Source: Deltaproteobacteria bacterium (lineage in GTDB: Bacteria; SAR324; JACQKK01). Taken from it: a stretch of 64,000 nt of DNA. Below are positions 60,670-64,000 of the stretch, in pieces. Under the pieces are notes generated by a model. That model searched no databases, was not told the origin of the DNA, and saw nothing but the letters and a program-made list of their open reading frames with translations. The position numbers were made by a program, and so were the translations under genes. Within the stretch, counting starts at the first letter, position 1, and every line of letters begins with the position of its first letter. The stretch spans positions 682,001 to 746,000 of the forward strand of contig JAOUEW010000001.1 in assembly GCA_029858505.1 (NCBI GenBank), read 5' to 3'.

Positions 60670-61484
60670 CCCAGCCCGCCACTGGCATCCAACGCCTAGA
60701 AGGCGTGTTGGGGGCCCTGAAAAAACAAAACCGCAAGGCCCTGGTGGCCTATGTGATGGCCGGTGACCCCACCCCGGCCTTCACCGAAGCCCTGGTGCCC
60801 AAACTGGCCGAAGCCGGGGCGGATATCATCGAGCTGGGGTTCCCCTTCTCCGACCCCATGGCCGATGGCCCGGTGATTCAAGCCGCCAGCGAGCGGGCTC
60901 TAAGGTCGTTTCCCGGGCTGAACGCCTATTTGGCCATGGTGGCCCGGCTGCGCCGGGTGACCCCGGTGCCGCTGGTGCTGATGACCTATTACAACCTGGT
61001 GTTCCGTTACGGAGAGCAGGCCTTTGCCAAGGCGGCGGCGGAGGCCGGACTAGATGGTGCCATTTTGCCGGACCTGGCTTTGGAAGAGGCAGAGACCTGG
61101 CAGAAAGCCGCCGAAGCCGCCGGAGTGGCGTCGGTGTTTTTAGAGGCGCCCAACACCAGTGCTCAGCAGGCAGGCCTCATTGCCCAGGCGTCCCGGGGGT
61201 TTGTGTACCTCATCTCCTTGAAGGGGGTGACCGGGTCTGACAAGGGCATTGGGGAACACCTGGATCAACGCATTGACCGCCTGCGGAAGTTAACCCACAC
61301 CCCCTTGCTGCTGGGGTTTGGCATTTCCACGCCGGAACAGGCCCATACCCTGGGGGGGGTGTGCGATGGGGTGATTGTGGGCAGTGCCTTGGTGGGCCGA
61401 ATGGCGGCGGAATCAACGGATGCGGGGAAAGAACAGGCTGCCGTGGCTTTGATTCGGTCCTTCCGTCAGGCGTTAGACGCCTGA
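60666..61484 (+). CDS. trpA: tryptophan synthase alpha subunit
   Basis: A 272-residue TIM-barrel subunit that cleaves indole-3-glycerol phosphate. The catalytic Glu is in [19 protein letters not shown] and the phosphate site in [14 protein letters not shown] and [10 protein letters not shown]. It partners TrpB, overlapping its stop codon. Tryptophan genes here are split: trpDCF are 7.3 kb upstream; trpE and trpG are absent from the window. Confidence 0.97.
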   Translation: MTQPATGIQRLEGVLGALKKQNRKALVAYVMAGDPTPAFTEALVPKLAEAGADIIELGFPFSDPMADGPVIQAASERALRSFPGLNAYLAMVARLRRVTPVPLVLMTYYNLVFRYGEQAFAKAAAEAGLDGAILPDLALEEAETWQKAAEAAGVASVFLEAPNTSAQQAGLIAQASRGFVYLISLKGVTGSDKGIGEHLDQRIDRLRKLTHTPLLLGFGISTPEQAHTLGGVCDGVIVGSALVGRMAAESTDAGKEQAAVALIRSFRQALDA

Positions 61485-61585
61485 TTGTTGGCTAGGCAAG
61501 AAAATTGCATTTATTCTTGTGATTCTTGTATTGCTGATTATTCTCCCCCCGGGGAGATTCCCTTCCAGCAGGAGAACATTCCTCG

Positions 61586-62014
61586 ATGAAAAAATTCCTG
61601 ATGACCCTGGGGGTGTTGGTGATTTTGGTGAACTCGCAGGCTCAGGCCCAGGAAAAAGGTCCCTTGGCCATGCAGACGATGTTTTACTGGACGATTACCG
61701 GCAGCCTTATCGGAGCCGTGTTGGGCACCGCCGTGTGGATGACCGACCCCGGCAACCCCAACGTCAAAATGTCGGCCTCTTTGTTGGAAGGTGCTGCCTG
61801 GGGAACCCTGTTTGGGGCGGGGTTTGGGTTATACGTGCTCAATCAAACCTACATTCCTCCGGCTGGTGCCACGCCCTCTCAGGTGGGTGAAATGCCCATG
61901 CCGTCTGGGTTGTATGCCCTTCACCCCACCCGCCTAGATACCCTGCCGGAGGATCACTTCCGTCGCCCCTTGTCGGTGGGGCCCATGATACCGGTGATGT
62001 CTTTCCAATTTTAA
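61586..62014 (+). CDS. secreted glycine-zipper protein, paralogue of the next gene
   Basis: A 142-residue unknown. A signal peptide (KKFLMTLGVLVILVNSQAQA) is followed by two hydrophobic segments with small-residue spacing, TGSLIGAVLGTAVWM and AAWGTLFGAGFGLYVL, the glycine-zipper pattern of membrane-inserting helices. The C-terminal ~55 residues are hydrophilic and Pro-rich, ending MSFQF. It shares layout and some sequence with 62043-62546. It follows trpA by 101 bases on the same strand. Function unknown; an envelope pore or scaffold is a guess. Confidence 0.65.
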   Translation: MKKFLMTLGVLVILVNSQAQAQEKGPLAMQTMFYWTITGSLIGAVLGTAVWMTDPGNPNVKMSASLLEGAAWGTLFGAGFGLYVLNQTYIPPAGATPSQVGEMPMPSGLYALHPTRLDTLPEDHFRRPLSVGPMIPVMSFQF

Positions 62015-62042
62015 TCCTTGGCTTGCCACAGCAAGCCCTTCC

Positions 62043-62546
62043 ATGATGGGAGAACCGTTGGTGAACAGAATCCCAAACTTCTCTAAGTCCCGTTTCTCTC
62101 CCTGGCACCGGGTGGTGTGTGTGGTGATGGTGTGTCTGGGTCTGGCCCAGGGGGTTCAGGCTCAGGGTGGGCCAGTCAGCCAGCAACCCGTGATGCAAAA
62201 CGTGTTTTTTAACGTGTTGTGGGGGTCGGCGGTGGGGGCCACGATTGGCGCTTCCGCGACGATTATCGCCTCTCAAGACAAAGCTACGCCCACGGGTTTT
62301 CGAGACGGCGTGGTGTTTGGGGCTACCGGTGGAGCGGTGATTGGGTTGGGGGTGGGGCTGATTCTGGTGTTTAACGGGATCACGTTTATGGAGGAAGGTT
62401 CTAACCCCCTGGGGTTGATCTCTCAAAATGACCCCACTCCTCCGGCATTGGTTTCTCCCCTGACCCCGGTGGAAGTGCGGATGGATCCCGATCGGCCCGG
62501 TCAGGTTTCAGAATTCCGAATGTTGGTGCTGAACCAGCGGTTTTGA
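62043..62546 (+). CDS. secreted glycine-zipper protein, paralogue of the preceding gene
   Basis: A ~167-residue unknown built like its neighbour: signal peptide (VVCVVMVCLGLAQGVQAQ), then LWGSAVGATIGASATII and VVFGATGGAVIGLGVGLILV glycine zippers, then a Pro-rich hydrophilic tail ending NQRF. The first codons are uncertain: a GGAG stands in front of TTG and GTG codons at about 62058-62061, which may be the real start, while the ATG at 62043 lacks a ribosome site. It lies 28 bases after the paralogue, so they form a pair and probably a duplicated operon. Confidence 0.65.
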   Translation: MMGEPLVNRIPNFSKSRFSPWHRVVCVVMVCLGLAQGVQAQGGPVSQQPVMQNVFFNVLWGSAVGATIGASATIIASQDKATPTGFRDGVVFGATGGAVIGLGVGLILVFNGITFMEEGSNPLGLISQNDPTPPALVSPLTPVEVRMDPDRPGQVSEFRMLVLNQRF

Positions 62547-62821
62547 TGTTTCTCCAGGCATGCCCTCCAATTTTCCCCTCGTGATTTCCCTCCCCGAATC
62601 TTGTGATATGATCCTGTGAGATGTGTGAACCCCTGGACAACGCAGCCCAAAATCTCTGGGATTGAGATTTCCGGGGGCACGACTCTAGGAGGATATTTTC
62701 TAGGATCGGTTTTCTATTATAATAGAAGAGTTTTGCATAACCCGGGTTTTCGCCGTGAAAAGGGGGAATGGGATACCCCGCCATAAAATCAACTTTTTCA
62801 CACCACTCTTCCACGCGTCCA
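62547..62821 (+). other. intergenic region with hairpin, palindrome and shared repeat
   Basis: Contains a stem AAATCTC/GAGATTT (62650-62670), a perfect 16-base palindrome TTCTATTA/TAATAGAA (62712-62727) that includes a TATAAT hexamer, and the repeat at 62735-62774. This is a likely promoter region for the acyltransferase gene with an operator over the -10 box. No gene is seen. Confidence 0.55.
62735..62774 (+). repeat. short repeat shared with 15604-15643
   Basis: GCATAACCCGGG-TTTTCGCCGTGAAAAGG followed by GAATGGG matches the copy at 15604 at about 33 of 38 positions, same orientation. Both are in non-coding DNA. Confidence 0.6.
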
Positions 62822-63775
62822 ATGGTCATGTTTTCTCCCGCCAAGACCCTTCAGCATTTGGCGGAATGGGCCTTTCTTGGCGGATTGTCTGTGACCGCCC
62901 GGGTGTTGCCCCTGGCCTGGCTGTCGCCGCTGGGGGCGGCGTTGGGGTGGGTGGTTTATCATGTCCTTCCCTTGAAACGGGGGTTGACCGAAAACAACAT
63001 CCGGCTGGCTTTGGGCAACAGCCTGCCCCCAGGGGGGGTGGAACGTACCGCCGCACGCTGTTATCGGTTCTTTGGCTCTCTGCTGTTTCAAGTTCCGGCC
63101 ATGGCCCGGCTGGCCCGCCGCCCCAGCCTTCTTCCCTATGTCACCGTGGAAAACCCCCAGGTGCTTTCTAACCTGCTGGCCCAGGGCCGGGGGGTGGTGC
63201 TGCTGAGCGGTCATTTTGGCCACTGGGAGCTGATTTGCGCGGCCCTGGCCCGGCAGGGGTTTTCCATCACCATGTACGTGGGCCGGCAGCACAACCCCCG
63301 GGCCGATGACTGGATTAACCGCCTGCGACGGGGGTTTGGCATTGTGACCGTGGCGGAGGGGGCCTCGATGCGGGCCCTGTTGAAAGCCCTGCGGGAAAAA
63401 GGTGTGGTGGCCATGCTGGGGGATCAGCACAACAGCCGACAGGAAAACTTTGTGCGATTTTTTGGGCGGCTGGTATCGGCGGTGCCGGGACCCGCCGCCC
63501 TGGCGATGCGCACGGGCGCCGCCTTGGTGTTCTCCAGTGCAGCGGCAGAAGCCCCCTTTCGCTACCGGGTAAGGCTGGAAGAACTTCCCTGGACCCCCAC
63601 GGGGGAGGAAGAATGGGATCAGCTGGCCATCACTCAAATGTATTTCCAACGGATGGAGCAGATCATTCGGGATTACCCCGAACAATATTTTTGGATGCAC
63701 AACCGCTGGAAGGAAATGGCCACCCATAACCTCACGCCAGTGAACCGCCGTTTTTTAGACCTGGGGGCCCCATGA
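62822..63775 (+). CDS. lipid A lauroyl/myristoyl acyltransferase-like (LpxL/HtrB family)
   Basis: A ~317-residue member of the LpxL/LpxM acyltransferase family, which adds a secondary acyl chain to lipid A at the inner face of the inner membrane. The catalytic H(x4)E motif is GHFGHWEL (His and Glu), and LKALREKGVVAMLGDQHNSRQENFVRFFG matches the family's second conserved block. An N-terminal hydrophobic helix anchors it. The start is uncertain (ATGs at 62822, 62828 and a longer frame from 62768); none has a clear ribosome site. The next gene, gmhB, overlaps its stop by ATGA, which fits lipopolysaccharide synthesis. Confidence 0.87.
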   Translation: MVMFSPAKTLQHLAEWAFLGGLSVTARVLPLAWLSPLGAALGWVVYHVLPLKRGLTENNIRLALGNSLPPGGVERTAARCYRFFGSLLFQVPAMARLARRPSLLPYVTVENPQVLSNLLAQGRGVVLLSGHFGHWELICAALARQGFSITMYVGRQHNPRADDWINRLRRGFGIVTVAEGASMRALLKALREKGVVAMLGDQHNSRQENFVRFFGRLVSAVPGPAALAMRTGAALVFSSAAAEAPFRYRVRLEELPWTPTGEEEWDQLAITQMYFQRMEQIIRDYPEQYFWMHNRWKEMATHNLTPVNRRFLDLGAP

Positions 63776-64000
63776 CGGATTCTCCGCCATCGGTGTTTAT
63801 CGACCGGGATGGCACCCTGATTGAAGAAGTGAATTACCTGTCTCGGCTGGACCAAATGGTGTTGATTCCAGGGGCGGGGGCGGCGGTGGCACGGGTAAAC
63901 CGTGCCGGTTTGCCGGTGGTGGTGGTGAGCAATCAGGCGGGGGTGGCCCGCGGGTTTTTTCCCGAGTCCTTTGCCAGCGAAGACAGCCCCCGGCATTTGA
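63772..64000 (+). CDS. gmhB: D-glycero-beta-D-manno-heptose 1,7-bisphosphate 7-phosphatase (partial)
   Basis: The first 76 residues of a HAD-superfamily phosphatase, running off the right edge. The motif FIDRDGTLIEE (nucleophile Asp11, acid Asp13), then NYLSRLDQMVLIPGA and VSNQAGVARGFF, is the GmhB/histidinol-phosphatase signature. GmhB removes the 7-phosphate in making ADP-heptose for the lipopolysaccharide core. It overlaps the acyltransferase stop (ATGA), supporting a lipid A/core operon. A HisB-like phosphatase is the alternative, less likely here. Confidence 0.88.
   Translation, partial: MTDSPPSVFIDRDGTLIEEVNYLSRLDQMVLIPGAGAAVARVNRAGLPVVVVSNQAGVARGFFPESFASEDSPRHL

Overview
The window is a GC-rich chromosomal segment of a Gram-negative, probably motile, CO2-fixing bacterium. 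The evidence is lipid A and heptose genes (lpxL-like, gmhB), MurJ, CheZ, a complete form IA RuBisCO cluster of the CbbQO type, and proteins ending in the aromatic residue typical of outer-membrane barrels. Gene content fits an autotrophic proteobacterium. A magnetotactic-coccus-like or other deep-branching proteobacterial lineage is only a guess. I see no phage, integrase, insertion sequence or CRISPR array.

Layout: 1-4.5 kb, cbbLSQO on the minus strand with a divergent cbbR and a dyad operator between them. 4.6-12.1 kb, a methyltransferase, a candidate plus-strand small RNA and a double-length UvrA (2008 aa, four ATPase sites). 12.2-21.2 kb, a dispersed repeat and two repetitive envelope proteins: seven two-cysteine repeats, and about 20 bacterial Ig-like (BIG2) repeats. 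21.8-25.4 kb, a MarR/hydrolase pair under a 38-bp palindrome, two tungstate-type ABC transporter genes and a CBS protein. 25.5-31.2 kb, a CHASE2 adenylate cyclase, TerC, a lipase-like hydrolase and small unknowns. 31.5-37.1 kb, tRNA-Ser, SRP RNA, dnaX-ybaB-recR, livGF, a PEBP protein and tRNA-Thr. 37.1-41.7 kb, a GNAT protein, argG, a glutaredoxin-thioredoxin reductase fusion, coaA-like and gph. 42-46.5 kb, two small secreted proteins, murJ and a membrane glycosyltransferase with TPR. 46.6-52.9 kb, a second, single-length UvrA, trpDCF and an FMN-binding protein. 52.9-59.3 kb, a DUF6765-like protein, cheZ, a LysM protein, an unknown and a double-HTH protein. 59.5-64 kb, trpBA, two glycine-zipper paralogues, an lpxL-like acyltransferase and the start of gmhB.

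Functional links: RuBisCO makes 2-phosphoglycolate when it oxygenates RuBP, and Gph, 38 kb away, would detoxify it. trpDCF and trpBA cover tryptophan synthesis from anthranilate onward; trpE and trpG are not here. dnaX-ybaB-recR next to SRP RNA is a classic conserved block. The UvrA complement is unusual: six pairs' worth of nucleotide-binding motifs are spread over two genes.

The most notable non-coding signals are a structured intergenic repeat family in at least five places (12.2, 25.5, 54.1, 57.5 kb and a degraded copy at 36.4 kb) whose hairpin keeps pairing through compensatory changes, a near-perfect operator dyad at cbbR/cbbL, and a MarR palindrome carrying a promoter placed so that the mRNA may be leaderless.
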